Shown one piece after another: positions 17,010-27,609 of a DNA stretch of 64,000 nt (its first letter is position 1; every line of letters begins with the position of its first letter). Origin of the DNA: Mesorhizobium alhagi CCNWXJ12-2 (GTDB lineage Bacteria; Pseudomonadota; Alphaproteobacteria; Rhizobiales; Rhizobiaceae); contig NZ_AHAM01000206.1 in the NCBI RefSeq assembly GCF_000236565.1, forward strand, positions 1 to 64,000. Direction: 5' to 3'. The position numbers and the translations under genes were made by a program. Below the pieces are notes generated by a model. That model had not been told where the DNA came from. It saw only the letters and a program-made list of their open reading frames with translations, and ran no database searches.

Positions 17010-18833
17010 ATGTGCGGGATTGTTGGCATCGTTGGGCAACAGCCGGTGTCGGAGCGGTTGATCGACGCTTTGAAACGTCTGGAATATCGCGGCTATGATT
17101 CAGCCGGCGTTGCGACGATCACCGAGGGCGCCTTGCACCGCCGGCGCGCTGAGGGCAAGCTCGTCAATTTAGAGACGAGACTGAAGGAAGAGCCGCTGAG
17201 CGGCACCATCGGCATCGCCCACACGCGCTGGGCCACCCATGGAGCACCGACGGAACGCAATGCGCACCCGCACTTCACCGACGGTGTGGCCGTCGTCCAC
17301 AACGGCATCATCGAGAATTTCGCAGAGCTGAAGGACGAATTGGCGGCGGCAGGAGCCGAGTTCCAGACCGACACCGACACCGAGGTCGTCGCGCATCTCT
17401 TGGCAAGACACCGCCGGGAGGGCATGAGGCGGCGTGAGGCGATGCACGCCACGCTGAAACGCGTCAGGGGTGCCTACGCGCTTGCCATCCTGTTCGAGGA
17501 TGATCCGTCGACCATCATGGCGGCGCGCAATGGACCACCGCTGGCGATCGGCCACGGCGACGGCGAGATGTTCCTGGGCTCCGACGCTATCGCGCTTGCT
17601 CCCTTCACCAATGAAGTCACCTATCTCATCGACGGCGACTGGGCCGTTATTGGCAAGACGGGCGCCCATATCTTCGATTTCGACGGCCGTCCCGTCGAGC
17701 GTCCGCGCCAGACCTCCATGGCTGCGGCCTATCTGGCCAACAAGGGCAACCATCGCCACTTCATGGAGAAGGAAATCTACGAGCAGCCCGAAGTCATCAC
17801 CCATGCGCTCGGCCATTATATCAACTTCATAGAGAATAGCGCCGATGCGGTTTCCAGCATCGATTTCGCCAGGATCCCGAGCCTGGCGATCTCTGCCTGC
17901 GGCACCGCCTATCTCGCCGGACTGATCGGAAAATACTGGTTCGAGCGCTATGCGCGCCTGCCGGTCGAAATCGACGTTGCGTCCGAATTCCGCTACCGCG
18001 AGATCCCGTTGTCGCCGCAGTCGGCGGCTCTTTTCATTTCGCAGTCGGGCGAAACCGCCGATACGCTGGCATCGCTGAGGTACTGCAAGGAGCTTGGGCT
18101 GAAAATTGGCGCCGTCGTCAATGTCCGCGAATCGACCATCGCTCGAGAGGCCGATGCAGTCTTTCCGATCCTTGCCGGCCCGGAGATCGGCGTCGCCTCC
18201 ACCAAGGCTTTCACCTGCCAGTTAGCCGTTCTCGCCGCACTCGCCATCGGCGCCGCCAGGGCCCGCGGAACCATAAGCGAAGATGAGATGCAGGCGCTCG
18301 CCGGAAGCCTCGCCGAAATGCCGCGCCTCATGAGCCAGGTACTGAACAGCATCCAGCCGAAGATCGAGATTCTGTCGCGCGAACTGTCAAAGTGTCATGA
18401 CGTCTTGTATCTCGGCCGTGGCACCAGTTTCCCACTGGCGATGGAAGGTGCGCTGAAGCTCAAGGAGATTTCCTACATCCACGCCGAGGGCTATGCGGCA
18501 GGTGAATTGAAGCATGGTCCGATCGCATTGATAGACGAGAACATGCCAGTGATCGTCATCGCCCCGCATGATCGCTTTTTCGACAAGACTGTCTCCAATA
18601 TGCAGGAAGTGGCCGCCCGTGGAGGACGGATTATCCTCATCACCGACGAAAAAGGAGCAGCCGCATCGAAACTCGACACGACGGACACGATCGTGCTACC
18701 GACCGCCGACGAGATCATCGCGCCGATGATCTTCTCACTGCCGATACAGCTTCTTGCCTACCACACGGCGGTCTTCATGGGCACAGATGTCGACCAGCCG
18801 CGCAATCTCGCAAAATCAGTCACCGTCGAATGA
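17010..18833 (+). CDS. nodM: Glucosamine-fructose-6-phosphate aminotransferase NodM
   Basis: A 607-aa GlmS-type enzyme that makes glucosamine-6-phosphate from fructose-6-phosphate and glutamine, supplying precursor for the Nod-factor chitin backbone. The start is MCGIVGIVGQQ with the catalytic Cys at position 2, after GGAGA. The glutaminase domain (RLEYRGYDSAG, HTRWATHGAPTE, HNGIIENF) is followed by two SIS domains (ISQSGETADTLASLR, GRGTSFPLAMEGALKLKEIS) and the C-terminal NLAKSVTVE. The nod box upstream identifies it as the symbiotic copy (NodM) rather than the housekeeping GlmS. A second copy on the chromosome is expected but is not in view. Confidence 0.95.
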   Translation: MCGIVGIVGQQPVSERLIDALKRLEYRGYDSAGVATITEGALHRRRAEGKLVNLETRLKEEPLSGTIGIAHTRWATHGAPTERNAHPHFTDGVAVVHNGIIENFAELKDELAAAGAEFQTDTDTEVVAHLLARHRREGMRRREAMHATLKRVRGAYALAILFEDDPSTIMAARNGPPLAIGHGDGEMFLGSDAIALAPFTNEVTYLIDGDWAVIGKTGAHIFDFDGRPVERPRQTSMAAAYLANKGNHRHFMEKEIYEQPEVITHALGHYINFIENSADAVSSIDFARIPSLAISACGTAYLAGLIGKYWFERYARLPVEIDVASEFRYREIPLSPQSAALFISQSGETADTLASLRYCKELGLKIGAVVNVRESTIAREADAVFPILAGPEIGVASTKAFTCQLAVLAALAIGAARARGTISEDEMQALAGSLAEMPRLMSQVLNSIQPKIEILSRELSKCHDVLYLGRGTSFPLAMEGALKLKEISYIHAEGYAAGELKHGPIALIDENMPVIVIAPHDRFFDKTVSNMQEVAARGGRIILITDEKGAAASKLDTTDTIVLPTADEIIAPMIFSLPIQLLAYHTAVFMGTDVDQPRNLAKSVTVE

Positions 18834-19076
18834 TTGTGACGCTTTCATAGGTGGCAACGCTCGTCCATCGGAAGACGCCAACACCTTCGTGTACGTCGCA
18901 GCACCCGCGCCAAGGAACGTGATGAACGGCATCCGCCAATTCCAACCAGACCGAGTGACCGGTCATGTTCCCGCTCGGATCTTCCCGCAGGACACGCGTG
19001 GCAAGGCCGTCCAACTCTCATCCCTGCGGACGCAGAGGCTTTTGATCCCACAACAGAAATGAAATGAAAGAACGAC

Positions 19077-19832
19077 ATGCAACGGCGCAATTTAATTAAA
19101 GGATTCATAGCATTGGGGGCATGCGCAATCTGCGCGCGGGCAGGTATTGCCAACGAGGGCGTCCATTGGAGTTATGGTGGGAAAAACGGTCCGGAGCACT
19201 GGGGCGCGCTCGATGGCGCGAACGCCGCGTGCTCGGCCGGGGCGCAGCAGTCGCCGCTGAACCTGACGGGCGCCATCAAGGCGGATATCCCGCAAATCGG
19301 CATCGACTGGAAGGCAGGCGGCGGCACGGTCGTTAATAACGGCCACACGATCCAGATCGACGTGCCGGAAGGCAGCACGCTCGCCCGGGGCGGCAAGACC
19401 TACGATTTGCTGCAATTTCATTTCCACGCGCCGAGCGAACATCTGGTGGAAGGCAAGACCTTCCCCATGGAGGTGCATTTCGTCCATAAGAATCGCGAAA
19501 GCGGAGCGCTTGGCGTGCTGGGCGTGTTCATGACACCGGGTGCGAAGAACGAGACGTTTGCAGGCCTCGCCGCGGTTTTCCCGACGCAGACGGGCGGCAA
19601 AGCCTTGGTCGGGGATGTCGATCCCAACAGCCTGCTGCCGGCCTCGCTGGGCTATTGGAGCTACGAGGGCTCTCTGACCACGCCGCCATGCTCGGAGATC
19701 GTCGACTGGATGGTGGCGCGTGAGCCGCTGCAGGTCGATGCATCCGACATTGAGAAGTTCACGGCGCTTTACCCGATGAATGCGCGGCCGGCGCTGGCTC
19801 CGAACCGCCGTTTCATCCTGACCACGAGCTGA
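19077..19832 (+). CDS. Periplasmic alpha-type carbonic anhydrase
   Basis: A 251-aa alpha-carbonic anhydrase that interconverts CO2 and bicarbonate. Zinc-binding His residues are in LQFHFHAPSEH and MEVHFVHK, and the conserved SLTTPPCSE and NGHTIQ segments are present. The N-terminus has a twin-arginine-like motif (QRRNLIKG) before a hydrophobic stretch, so export by the Tat pathway is likely. A symbiosis-island carbonic anhydrase active in nodules is known in Mesorhizobium. A broken copy of the same gene lies at 46306–46970. Confidence 0.93.
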   Translation: MQRRNLIKGFIALGACAICARAGIANEGVHWSYGGKNGPEHWGALDGANAACSAGAQQSPLNLTGAIKADIPQIGIDWKAGGGTVVNNGHTIQIDVPEGSTLARGGKTYDLLQFHFHAPSEHLVEGKTFPMEVHFVHKNRESGALGVLGVFMTPGAKNETFAGLAAVFPTQTGGKALVGDVDPNSLLPASLGYWSYEGSLTTPPCSEIVDWMVAREPLQVDASDIEKFTALYPMNARPALAPNRRFILTTS

Positions 19833-20355
19833 CACAGGGGCCCGCAGCGTTAAGCTAAGGGCCTGGGTGGATAATCAGGACACCGGGTACGGATCGCAAT
19901 GCAGCAGCAGCTGCTTCCATGGCGTCGCGATCCGCATAATCGAATGGTTGGACGACTGAACTCTTGCCTTTTAATCGTCGCCATTTTCGGGGCGACGGCC
20001 CGGGGCTTAGAAGGTCAGCTTGAAGCCGGCCGATAGGGTAACGGCCGAGAAGTCCAGGCCTGCCGCCATCCTCGGGCGCAGCACGGTGGAGACATGAGTT
20101 TTATATTGGCTGGATCCCGGTGGCATCGATTTTTCGCTCCATGCAGCGCCGACAAAAGCAGGCCTGCTTCGAAGAGGACAATATCATGCCGGCTATGCTA
20201 CTGTAATCGCGTCACTTCTACGCACGGGATCGAATGATTGTGCAGGTTTTGGGGACTTCGACGACGGCCGGAAGGCGTTATTCCTGCCACTCACATTGAT
20301 CAGGGATTTTCCCGATGATACTCTGCGCCTTCCACCAGTTTTAGCCGGTACGAGA
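19833..20355. other. Intergenic region with an outer-membrane protein remnant
   Basis: No intact gene. On the minus strand near 20007–20090 the last codons of a beta-barrel-type protein seem to remain, ending in a Phe. The rest has no recognisable content apart from the leader of the cold-shock gene. Confidence 0.35.
20007..20090 (-). pseudogene. C-terminal remnant of an outer-membrane beta-barrel protein
   Basis: The frame reads RMAAGLDFSAVTLSAGFKLTF and stops. A C-terminal Phe with alternating hydrophobic residues is the signature of outer-membrane barrels. Upstream the frame has no coherent protein. This is too short to assign a family. Confidence 0.3.
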
Positions 20356-20967
20356 ATGGGCAAATACCGAAATCATCGCGAGCCGCGACACCAAAGCTTC
20401 CACAACACAAAAACCGACAATCAGCCTCAAGAGCCCAGCTATTTCCAACGTCCAACTTCAGCAACTTCAGCTTCGGCTGAGGTTGATGCCGAGGTGCTGT
20501 GGTTCAACGCTCAGAAGGGATTTGGCTTCGTCAAATTGGCGGATGGGTCCGACGCCTACCTGCACATATCGAAATTGCAGGCCTCAGGGCATGCCGAAGT
20601 TTCCGAAGGGATGCTCCTGCGGGTCAGGACCGAGGCAGGCCCAAAAGGGCCACAGGTTGCGCAAGTGATCACGGTCAGTGGCGGCACGGAGCGCGCGTCG
20701 AGTACCGGACCCCGCGATCGTGTTGCGCCGAAGGGTGTCACAAGACCCGAGGTACCGGAACTGGAGAGCCCCGGCGCCGTGAAGTGGTACAATGCCGCCA
20801 AGGGGTTCGGTTTCATCAGCCTTGAAGACAGTGGCAGGGATGTGTTCGTTCATGCCACGGCTTTGACGCGCTCTGGTCTCGTCGGGCTGGACGAGGGTCA
20901 GAAAGTCATTGTCCGGTATGCTCGGGGCCAGAAGGGGCTTGAGGCTCGAGCCATTCATCCTGCCTAG
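20356..20967 (+). CDS. Double cold-shock-domain protein
   Basis: A protein of about 203 aa with two cold-shock (OB-fold, nucleic-acid-binding) domains. The first reads VLWFNAQKGFGFVKLADGSD and the second VKWYNAAKGFGFISLEDSG. Both hold RNP1-like (KGFGF) motifs; an RNP2-like motif (DVFVHATAL) is clear in the second and weaker in the first. The N-terminus MGKYRNHREPRHQ is typical of the rhizobial two-domain Csp proteins, which is why I prefer 20356 over the upstream ATG at 20296. It is probably an RNA chaperone or regulator. It is convergent with panD. Confidence 0.88.
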   Translation: MGKYRNHREPRHQSFHNTKTDNQPQEPSYFQRPTSATSASAEVDAEVLWFNAQKGFGFVKLADGSDAYLHISKLQASGHAEVSEGMLLRVRTEAGPKGPQVAQVITVSGGTERASSTGPRDRVAPKGVTRPEVPELESPGAVKWYNAAKGFGFISLEDSGRDVFVHATALTRSGLVGLDEGQKVIVRYARGQKGLEARAIHPA

Positions 20968-21095
20968 CGAAGAGATGCGAGGGTTCGTGGCGTCTCAGCC
21001 CCTTGCCGAGACTCCCCTGGTGAATGCCTCAGGTTGAACGGTCCGGCGCTTTTTTGTCTAGCGCATCCGGTTCCGCACCGATGATCGGCGGCCAA

Positions 21096-21587
21096 TCAAA
21101 CCGGGCGGAAAGCTCGCGCATGTGTCGGCGAGAATTCACGCCCCAGAGACCAGGGCAGGGATGGCCAAAGCCGTATTGGACTCGTCAAGGATGGAAAGCT
21201 GTATCGGCCATGTGCATCGAGATCGACCGAGTAGCTCAGGCGGTCGCGTATGTGGTTGTCCTGGTCGAACGTGACGATCCGCGGCTTCAGCGAGGTGATA
21301 TGCGCTTCGTCCAGATAGACGGAGTTGCAGACGATGATCTGGTCGCCTGGCTGGCAGGTGCGCGCGGCAGCACCGTTCAGGATGCAGCATCGTGAGCCGC
21401 GCTCGCCGAGAATGACATAGGTCGAAATCCGAGCACCGGAATTCTTGTTCCAAATCTCCACGAATTCCATGGGCAGGATCCCGGCTGCTTCGCAGTGGGC
21501 AGGATCCAGGGTTATCGAGCCATGGTAGTCGAGGTTCGCTTCGGTGACGTGGATGCCGTGCAGCTTGCCGGCCACTATTTTTCGCAT
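21096..21587 (-). CDS. panD: Aspartate 1-decarboxylase PanD with long C-terminal tail
   Basis: Pyruvoyl enzyme that makes beta-alanine for pantothenate/CoA. The self-cleavage site GS is in ANLDYHGSITLDP, and the conserved ENKNSGAR-type region is IWNKNSGARISTYV. I chose the start at 21587 (MRKIVAGKLHGI); an ATG three codons upstream is also possible. The protein is about 163 aa, roughly 35 aa longer than the common 126-aa form. The extra tail after the conserved region (from about DRLSYSVDLD) runs toward the convergent cold-shock gene. The gene is the last of the vitamin operon, 56 nt after bioZ. Confidence 0.92.
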   Translation of the reverse strand: MRKIVAGKLHGIHVTEANLDYHGSITLDPAHCEAAGILPMEFVEIWNKNSGARISTYVILGERGSRCCILNGAAARTCQPGDQIIVCNSVYLDEAHITSLKPRIVTFDQDNHIRDRLSYSVDLDAHGRYSFPSLTSPIRLWPSLPWSLGREFSPTHARAFRPV

Positions 21588-21643
21588 TGGTCCCATCCAT
21601 TTCAAATAGCGGTCTTGCCGTCCCGTGGGCGGTAGCAGTCCGA

Positions 21644-22627
21644 CTAAATTCCGACGACGAGAGCGCCGCCGCTGAGACCGGCGCCCGCCGCCGCCAGAAG
21701 AATCTTTTCGCCCGGCCGAAGCGGCTCCGCCCGGTGGGCGAGCGAGAGCGAGAGCGGGATCGTCGCGGCGGATGAATTGCCGTATTCTGCGATCGTCTTG
21801 ACGATCGCGTGATCGGCAATGCCGAGGTTTCGCCCGACGGCATCGAAAATACGGGCATTTGCTTGGTGCGGCACGAACCGATCGATGTCTTGCGGTTGCA
21901 TCTGGGCAGCAGTGAGCGCTTTCTTTGAACAGGCAGTCATCATCTCCACGGCCTTGGCAAACACTTCGCGGCCGTCGGTGATCGTCATTCGGGTCTGCCC
22001 GAGATCTACACCGCCATGGAACGGCCTGTTGCTGCCGCCTGCCGGAATCTGGATCAGCCCGTAACGCGAGCCGTCCGAATCCACCGCGGCGCCAAGGATG
22101 CCTCGATCGGGGTCGTTGCACGGACCAATCACCACGGCGCCTGCGGCATCGGCAAACAGCACGGCGCTGGCCCGCTCGGCCGGATTGATGCGGCGGCTGA
22201 GGATATTGGCGGCAATCACAAGGGCCGCTTTGCCGTGCAGGCGGGTGAATCCATCCGCGAACATCAGCGCATAAATGAAGCCGGCACAGGCGCCGGTCAG
22301 ATCGACCGCGCCGGCGCGACCGAGCCCCAACCGGTGTGCGACCAGCGGCGCGCTGGGCGGCAGCAGGTGATCGGGCGTCGAGGTCGCAAGCAACAGCAGG
22401 CCGATATCGCCGCGATCGATGCCGGCATTCGCCAGCGCCATGTCGCCGGCGCACGCGGCAAGGCCCGACAACGTGTCTTCGTCCGTTGCCCAGAAGCGCG
22501 ACCGAATCCCCGTTCGCCGCTCGATCCAGCCGGGTTCGAGCCCGAGACGGTTTTCGATTTCCGGGTTCTCTACCTTGCGTGCGGGCGCATGATGGCCGAA
22601 CCCGAGAATGCGCGACGACCTGCTCAT
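21644..22627 (-). CDS. bioZ: BioZ, FabH-like ketoacyl synthase for pimeloyl-ACP
   Basis: A 327-aa ketoacyl-ACP synthase III homologue. Catalytic residues are visible: Cys in [12 protein letters not shown], His in [10 protein letters not shown] and Asn in [12 protein letters not shown]. In Agrobacterium and Mesorhizobium BioZ supplies the pimelate moiety of biotin by condensing glutaryl-CoA with malonyl-ACP (known for the family). Its place in a bioBFDAZ operon, with a 4-nt overlap with bioA, supports that role over general fatty-acid synthesis. Confidence 0.93.
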   Translation of the reverse strand: MSRSSRILGFGHHAPARKVENPEIENRLGLEPGWIERRTGIRSRFWATDEDTLSGLAACAGDMALANAGIDRGDIGLLLLATSTPDHLLPPSAPLVAHRLGLGRAGAVDLTGACAGFIYALMFADGFTRLHGKAALVIAANILSRRINPAERASAVLFADAAGAVVIGPCNDPDRGILGAAVDSDGSRYGLIQIPAGGSNRPFHGGVDLGQTRMTITDGREVFAKAVEMMTACSKKALTAAQMQPQDIDRFVPHQANARIFDAVGRNLGIADHAIVKTIAEYGNSSAATIPLSLSLAHRAEPLRPGEKILLAAAGAGLSGGALVVGI

Positions 22628-23889
22628 GGCCTCGAACCGAAGCGTTCGCCGGCCTCCTCGATGGCATCATAGAGTCCATCCAACTCGTTGCCGGTGATGC
22701 AATAGGGCGGCAGAAGATAGAGAACATTGCCGAGCGGACGCACGAGCAGGCCGCGCTCGAGGAAGAACGCGCGAAGCTTCGGTCCGATCTCTGCCAGATA
22801 GCCGGCAGAGCCGGCGCGCAGATCGAGAGCCGCGATGGTCCCGGTCGCCCGGCTGTCGGTGAAAAAGGGATTGTCGCGAAAGCGCCGAAGCCCGGCGGCC
22901 TGCCTAGCGCTCAAGGCCGCGATCCGCTCAGTCACCGGTTCGTCACGCCAGATCTCGGCATTGGCGAGTGCTGCCGCGCAGGCAATCGGATTGGCGGTGT
23001 AGGAACTCGAGTGGAAGAAAGTCTTCTTCCGGTCCACGGAATAATGGGCCTGGAAGATGGCATCGGTGGCGAGCGTGGCCGCCAACGGGATGGCGCCGCC
23101 GGTCAAGCCTTTCGAGGTGCACAGGATGTCTGGAGAGATGGATGCCTGCTCGCAGGCGAATAGGGTTCCAGTGCGCCCCCAGCCGGTCATCACCTCATCG
23201 GCGATGAACAGCGTGCCGGAGGCCTCGGCGATCTTCTTCAGTTCGGCGAGCACCCATGCGGGGTACATCAGCATGCCGCCGGCACCGAGTACGAGCGGCT
23301 CGGCGATCAGCGCGGCAGCGCTTCGGTCGCGCGAGACCGCCTCGAACCGATCGAGCGTCTCCTGCTCGCGCCCGGCGGCCGGGAAGGGGATGGTGTCGAC
23401 CTCGAACAGCAGCGGCTCGTAAGCCGCATTGAACACACCGCGGGCGCCGACGCTCATCGCGCCGATCGTGTCGCCGTGATAGCTGTGCTCCATGGCGACG
23501 ATGCGCGAACGTGGCGCGCCGATGTTGCGGAAATAGCCGAGCGCCATCTTCAAGGCCACTTCGACGCTGGTCGAGCCGCTATCGGAATAGAACACCCAGT
23601 CGAGTCCGGACGGAGCGAGGCCAATGAGGGCGTTGGCCAGGCGCTCGGCCGGTTCATGCGTGAGTCCGGCGAAGATGATCTGGTCGAGGGAATCGGCCGT
23701 CTTTCGGATCGCCTCGACAATCGCCGGATGGCGATGGCCGTGGGTGACCACCCACCAGGACGAAATGGCGTCGAGAATGCGCCTTCCGTCCGCCGTTTCC
23801 AGATGGGCGCCCCCGGTCCGCGCAATCGACGGCATGGCCGGTTCGGCTGCATGCTGGGTGAAGGGGTGCCAGACAGCCGAGCGGTTCAT
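22624..23889 (-). CDS. bioA: Adenosylmethionine-8-amino-7-oxononanoate aminotransferase BioA
   Basis: A 421-aa class III PLP aminotransferase that converts 8-amino-7-oxononanoate to 7,8-diaminopelargonate. Visible features are WHPFTQH at the start (the BioA N-terminal signature), [24 protein letters not shown]-type segment, and the PLP lysine in [10 protein letters not shown]. It overlaps bioD and bioZ by 4 nt each. The length is normal. Confidence 0.96.
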   Translation of the reverse strand: MNRSAVWHPFTQHAAEPAMPSIARTGGAHLETADGRRILDAISSWWVVTHGHRHPAIVEAIRKTADSLDQIIFAGLTHEPAERLANALIGLAPSGLDWVFYSDSGSTSVEVALKMALGYFRNIGAPRSRIVAMEHSYHGDTIGAMSVGARGVFNAAYEPLLFEVDTIPFPAAGREQETLDRFEAVSRDRSAAALIAEPLVLGAGGMLMYPAWVLAELKKIAEASGTLFIADEVMTGWGRTGTLFACEQASISPDILCTSKGLTGGAIPLAATLATDAIFQAHYSVDRKKTFFHSSSYTANPIACAAALANAEIWRDEPVTERIAALSARQAAGLRRFRDNPFFTDSRATGTIAALDLRAGSAGYLAEIGPKLRAFFLERGLLVRPLGNVLYLLPPYCITGNELDGLYDAIEEAGERFGSRP

Positions 23890-24524
23890 GCGCGGAGCTC
23901 ATCGAACGCCGCCATGTTGAAGTATGTGGTCATGGCCAAGCGCAGGATCCCGGCCGTCAGCGGGTCGAGCAAGGGCAGGCGGCCGAGCACGCGTACCTGG
24001 CCCATTCCAGCGATCGTGCACTCGGTGTCAGGCGCTGCCTCGCCGATAAAGGCCACGCCGAGCAACGGAATGTCACGGCGGCGCAGCGCCTCGATCGAAA
24101 GCAGCGTATGGTTGATCGTGCCGAGCGAGGTGCGCGCGCAAAGCACGACCGGCGCCTGCCATCGGGCGAAGACGTCGACGAACAGGGTGTTGCGGGTGAG
24201 CGGCACCATCAGGCCGCCGGCGCCCTCCACGATCAAGGGACATTCGACTTCGGGCAGGACGAGGCGGTCGGGGTCGATCGTCACGCCCTCGAGCTCGGCG
24301 GCACGATGCGGCGACAGCGGCCGCGTCAGGCGCCAGGCTTCAGGCAGGATCCGCTCGGGCGTCAGTTCGCCGAGGCGCGCAACCGTCTGGCTGTCGGTTT
24401 CGCCGTCAAGGCCCGACTGCACGGGTTTCCAGTAGGCGCCGCCCAGCAGGCCGGCGAGACCGGCCGCGACAACTGTCTTGCCGATTCCGGTATCAGTGCC
24501 CGTGATGACGATGCGTTTGGTCAT
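23886..24524 (-). CDS. bioD: Dethiobiotin synthetase BioD
   Basis: A 212-aa ATP-dependent enzyme that closes the ureido ring. The P-loop is [14 protein letters not shown] at the N-terminus. The KPVQSG motif and the [10 protein letters not shown] substrate-binding stretch are present. It overlaps bioF and bioA by 4 nt, so it is translationally coupled within the biotin operon. Confidence 0.96.
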   Translation of the reverse strand: MTKRIVITGTDTGIGKTVVAAGLAGLLGGAYWKPVQSGLDGETDSQTVARLGELTPERILPEAWRLTRPLSPHRAAELEGVTIDPDRLVLPEVECPLIVEGAGGLMVPLTRNTLFVDVFARWQAPVVLCARTSLGTINHTLLSIEALRRRDIPLLGVAFIGEAAPDTECTIAGMGQVRVLGRLPLLDPLTAGILRLAMTTYFNMAAFDELRA

Positions 24525-25660
24525 GTCGAGGCCAGCACCTCGGCAAGCGCCTCGACCATCGCCGAAATGTCGGCTTCGTCCACGTTGAGCGTCAGTGAAA
24601 TGCGCAGGCGCGATGTGCCCTCAGGCACCGTCGGCGGGCGAATGGCTCGTATGTCGAAGCCGCGGGCCTGCAGTGCTGCCGCCACCGCCATGGTGCGCCC
24701 AACGTCGCCGATGACAAATGGCTGGATCTGCGAGCCGCTGGGCTTCACGCCGCAGCGCTCGGCCAGCTGGCGCGCCGCGAAGGCAACGCGCTCATGCAGC
24801 TGAACACGGCGCATGGGCTCGTCGGACAGCATGGCAATCGCTTCGCGCGCCGCCACTGCCATCAGCGGCGATGGCGCGGTGGCGTAGATGAATGGCCGGC
24901 AGCGGTTGGCGAGATAGTGGCACAGCGTTCCCGGCCCGGTAACCAGCGCCCCGGACGCGCCGAGCGCCTTGCCGCACGTATGGAGCGCCACGATGTTGTC
25001 GCGGCACTTGAAGGGGGCGGCAAGGCCGCGGCCGTCCGGTCCCCACACGCCGGTGGCATGTGCCTCGTCGACAACGATAAATGCCTCATGCCGGTCGGCA
25101 AGCGCGACGAGGTTCTCCAAAGGGGCGCAGTCGCCATCCATGCTGTAAAGGCTTTCGGCCCCGATCCAGACACGCCCCATGCCACCTTCGGCGCGCCAAT
25201 GCTTGATCGCGTCCTCGACAGCATTGACGTCGTTGTGCGCGGCCAGCTTGAACTCGGCGCGTCCGGCTAGCGCCCCCTCATGCATGCTGGCGTGGGCAAG
25301 CTGGTCGAGGATCACAAGGTCGCCCTTCTGCGGCAGCGTGGTCAGCAGAGCGAAGTTGGCGATGTAGCCGCTGCCGAAGAACAGCGCGCGTTCGGCCCCG
25401 AAGAACGCCGCCGCGTCTGCCTCCAGTTGCTCATGTTCCGGCGCATTGCCGCGCAACAGCCGCGATCCGGTGGCGCCAACAGGCGTGCCCCGCGCAATCG
25501 CCGCCGCGACCGCGTCTCCAAGTCTCCTGGAGGCGGCAAGCCCGAGATAGTCGTTCGACGAGAAGTCGAGCCCTGCGCGCGGTGACAGCGTCCGCAGCCG
25601 GTCCTTGCGCGCCAGTCCCTGCAAGGTCGCGCTATAGCGGGCAAGCGGTCCCCCGTTCAT
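24521..25660 (-). CDS. bioF: 8-amino-7-oxononanoate synthase BioF
   Basis: A 379-aa PLP enzyme that condenses pimeloyl-ACP with alanine. The family features [26 protein letters not shown] and the PLP lysine in [12 protein letters not shown] are present. It overlaps bioB and bioD by 4 nt. Pimeloyl-ACP would come from the BioZ route. Confidence 0.96.
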   Translation of the reverse strand: MNGGPLARYSATLQGLARKDRLRTLSPRAGLDFSSNDYLGLAASRRLGDAVAAAIARGTPVGATGSRLLRGNAPEHEQLEADAAAFFGAERALFFGSGYIANFALLTTLPQKGDLVILDQLAHASMHEGALAGRAEFKLAAHNDVNAVEDAIKHWRAEGGMGRVWIGAESLYSMDGDCAPLENLVALADRHEAFIVVDEAHATGVWGPDGRGLAAPFKCRDNIVALHTCGKALGASGALVTGPGTLCHYLANRCRPFIYATAPSPLMAVAAREAIAMLSDEPMRRVQLHERVAFAARQLAERCGVKPSGSQIQPFVIGDVGRTMAVAAALQARGFDIRAIRPPTVPEGTSRLRISLTLNVDEADISAMVEALAEVLAST

Positions 25661-26670
25661 TGCGCATCGAGTTCCATCGGCTCGATGCCGAGGCGCCGGA
25701 ACAGCAGAGTATCCTTGTCCTCGCCGGGATTGTCAGCCGTCAGCAACGTGTCGCCGACGAAAATCGAGTTGGCGCCGGCAAAAAAGCACAACGCCTGCAT
25801 CTCGTCGGTCATGGCAGTGCGGCCGGCGGACAGGCGGACATACGATTTGGGCATCATGATGCGTGCCAGCGCGATCACGCGCACGAATTCGATCGGCTCG
25901 ATCGGCCTGGCGTCGGCAAGTGGCGTGCCGGGTATCGGGATCAGCATGTTGATTGGAACGCTTTCGGGATGTTCCGGCAGATTGGCCAGCGTGACCAGCA
26001 TGTTGATCCGGTCCACCGGTTCTTCGCCCATGCCGACAATACCGCCGCAGCACACCTTGATACCGGATTGGCGAACATGCTCGAGCGTCTCGAGCCGATC
26101 GGCAAAGCTGCGCGTGTTGATGATCTCGCTGTAGTAGCGCTCCGACGTATCGATGTTGTGGTTGTAGTAGTCGAGGCCAGTCTGTTTCAGTCGAGCGGCC
26201 TGCTCAAGATCGAGCATGCCAAGCGTCATGCAGGTCTCCATGCCCAGGGCCTTGACGCCCTCGATCATTGCCACGACCGCATCCATCTCGCGCGGCTTGG
26301 GGTTTCGCCAGGCCGCGCCCATGCAATAGCGGGTGGCGCCGGCGTCACGCGCCTTGGTCGCTTCGGCGATGACACGTTCGACCTCCATCAGCTTCGACGC
26401 CTTCAGGCCTGTTTCGTGATGAGCGGACTGGCTGCAATAGCCGCAATCTTCTGGGCATCCGCCTGTCTTGATACTGAGAAGCCGGCTGAGCTGGACCTTG
26501 TTGGCATCGAAATTCTGCCGGTGAACGGTTTGCGCCAGGAAGAGGAGGTTGTTGAAGGGAGCATCGTGAAGTGCCCGAGCCTTTTCCACGGTCCACATTT
26601 CGCCATCCGCGGATTGTGCCTGTGGCGTTGTCTTCGTCGAATTCGGTGCGTGCATATCTATCCTGTTCAT
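25657..26670 (-). CDS. bioB: Biotin synthase BioB
   Basis: A 337-aa radical-SAM enzyme that inserts sulphur into dethiobiotin. The cluster motif CPEDCGYC is visible within [17 protein letters not shown], followed by [11 protein letters not shown] and the NHNIDTS segment, all typical. The first gene of the bio block, it begins 78 nt after nadC with no obvious separate promoter, so read-through from the nad genes is possible. A second in-frame ATG lies five codons in. Confidence 0.96.
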   Translation of the reverse strand: MNRIDMHAPNSTKTTPQAQSADGEMWTVEKARALHDAPFNNLLFLAQTVHRQNFDANKVQLSRLLSIKTGGCPEDCGYCSQSAHHETGLKASKLMEVERVIAEATKARDAGATRYCMGAAWRNPKPREMDAVVAMIEGVKALGMETCMTLGMLDLEQAARLKQTGLDYYNHNIDTSERYYSEIINTRSFADRLETLEHVRQSGIKVCCGGIVGMGEEPVDRINMLVTLANLPEHPESVPINMLIPIPGTPLADARPIEPIEFVRVIALARIMMPKSYVRLSAGRTAMTDEMQALCFFAGANSIFVGDTLLTADNPGEDKDTLLFRRLGIEPMELDAQ

Positions 26671-26748
26671 TGCGTTCTGGCCCTTACGGCTTCTTTGCTG
26701 GCTGATTTATGGCGACCGGAAGGCCATCAGCCCGCTGCCGTCCGTTTG

Positions 26749-27609
26749 TCAGTCGATTGAGCCCCGATAGTCGAGGCCGATATCCAGAATGGGCGCGCTA
26801 TGGGTCAGCCAGCCGACGGAAATCAGATCGATGCCGGTCGCGGCGATGGCTGGCGCCGTCGCGGCGGTGATCCTGCCTGACGCCTCGGTGATTCCCCGGC
26901 CGGCCACTACCACAATTGCCCGGCGCAATTCGTCAAGCGACATGTTGTCGAGCAGGACAGCGTCGGGGGCAAGTTCCAGGGCCTCTTCCAGCTGGGCCAG
27001 CGTATCGACCTCGACTTCGATCTTGACCAGATGCCCGACGCTACTTCGTGCCCGCTCGATGGCGGCGCGGATTCCCCCGGCGATGGCGATGTGGTTATCC
27101 TTGATCAGGATGGCGTCGTCGAGACCGAAGCGGTGATTGGAGCCGCCGCCGGCGCGCACGGCGTATTTTTCCAGCGCCCGCAATCCGGGCGTCGTCTTGC
27201 GGGTGCAGACGATCTTCGCCTTGTGCCCGCAGATCGCATTGACAATCGATGCCGTCGCCGTGGCGATACCGCTCAGATGGCACAAGAAATTGAGCGCTGT
27301 CCGTTCGGCGGTGAGAATGGCCTGCGCCGGGCCGGCCACCGATGCGATGATCTCGCCCTGCGCAACATGGCTGCCGTCTGCTCGCTCCACCGTGATTTCG
27401 AGGTCCTGGTTGACGAGCCGGAACGCCAGCACCGCCAGATCGAGCCCGGCGACGACTCCGGTCTGGCGCGCAACCAGCGCGGTCCTCGCGCGATGGTTCT
27501 TCGGTACGATGGCATCGGTGGTCAGATCACCCGCCCGGCCGAGATCTTCCAGAAGTGCTGCCCGCACCAGGGGCTCAAGCATGATTGCGGGAAGCGGCGA
27601 AAGGTTCAT
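26749..27609 (-). CDS. nadC: Nicotinate-nucleotide pyrophosphorylase NadC
   Basis: A 286-aa quinolinate phosphoribosyltransferase, the last step of de novo nicotinate mononucleotide synthesis. Characteristic segments are RTALNFLCHLSGIAT, CTRKTTPGLRALEKYAV, GGGSNHRFGLDDAILIKDNH and VLLDNMS. It overlaps nadB by 4 nt. Confidence 0.96.
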   Translation of the reverse strand: MNLSPLPAIMLEPLVRAALLEDLGRAGDLTTDAIVPKNHRARTALVARQTGVVAGLDLAVLAFRLVNQDLEITVERADGSHVAQGEIIASVAGPAQAILTAERTALNFLCHLSGIATATASIVNAICGHKAKIVCTRKTTPGLRALEKYAVRAGGGSNHRFGLDDAILIKDNHIAIAGGIRAAIERARSSVGHLVKIEVEVDTLAQLEEALELAPDAVLLDNMSLDELRRAIVVVAGRGITEASGRITAATAPAIAATGIDLISVGWLTHSAPILDIGLDYRGSID

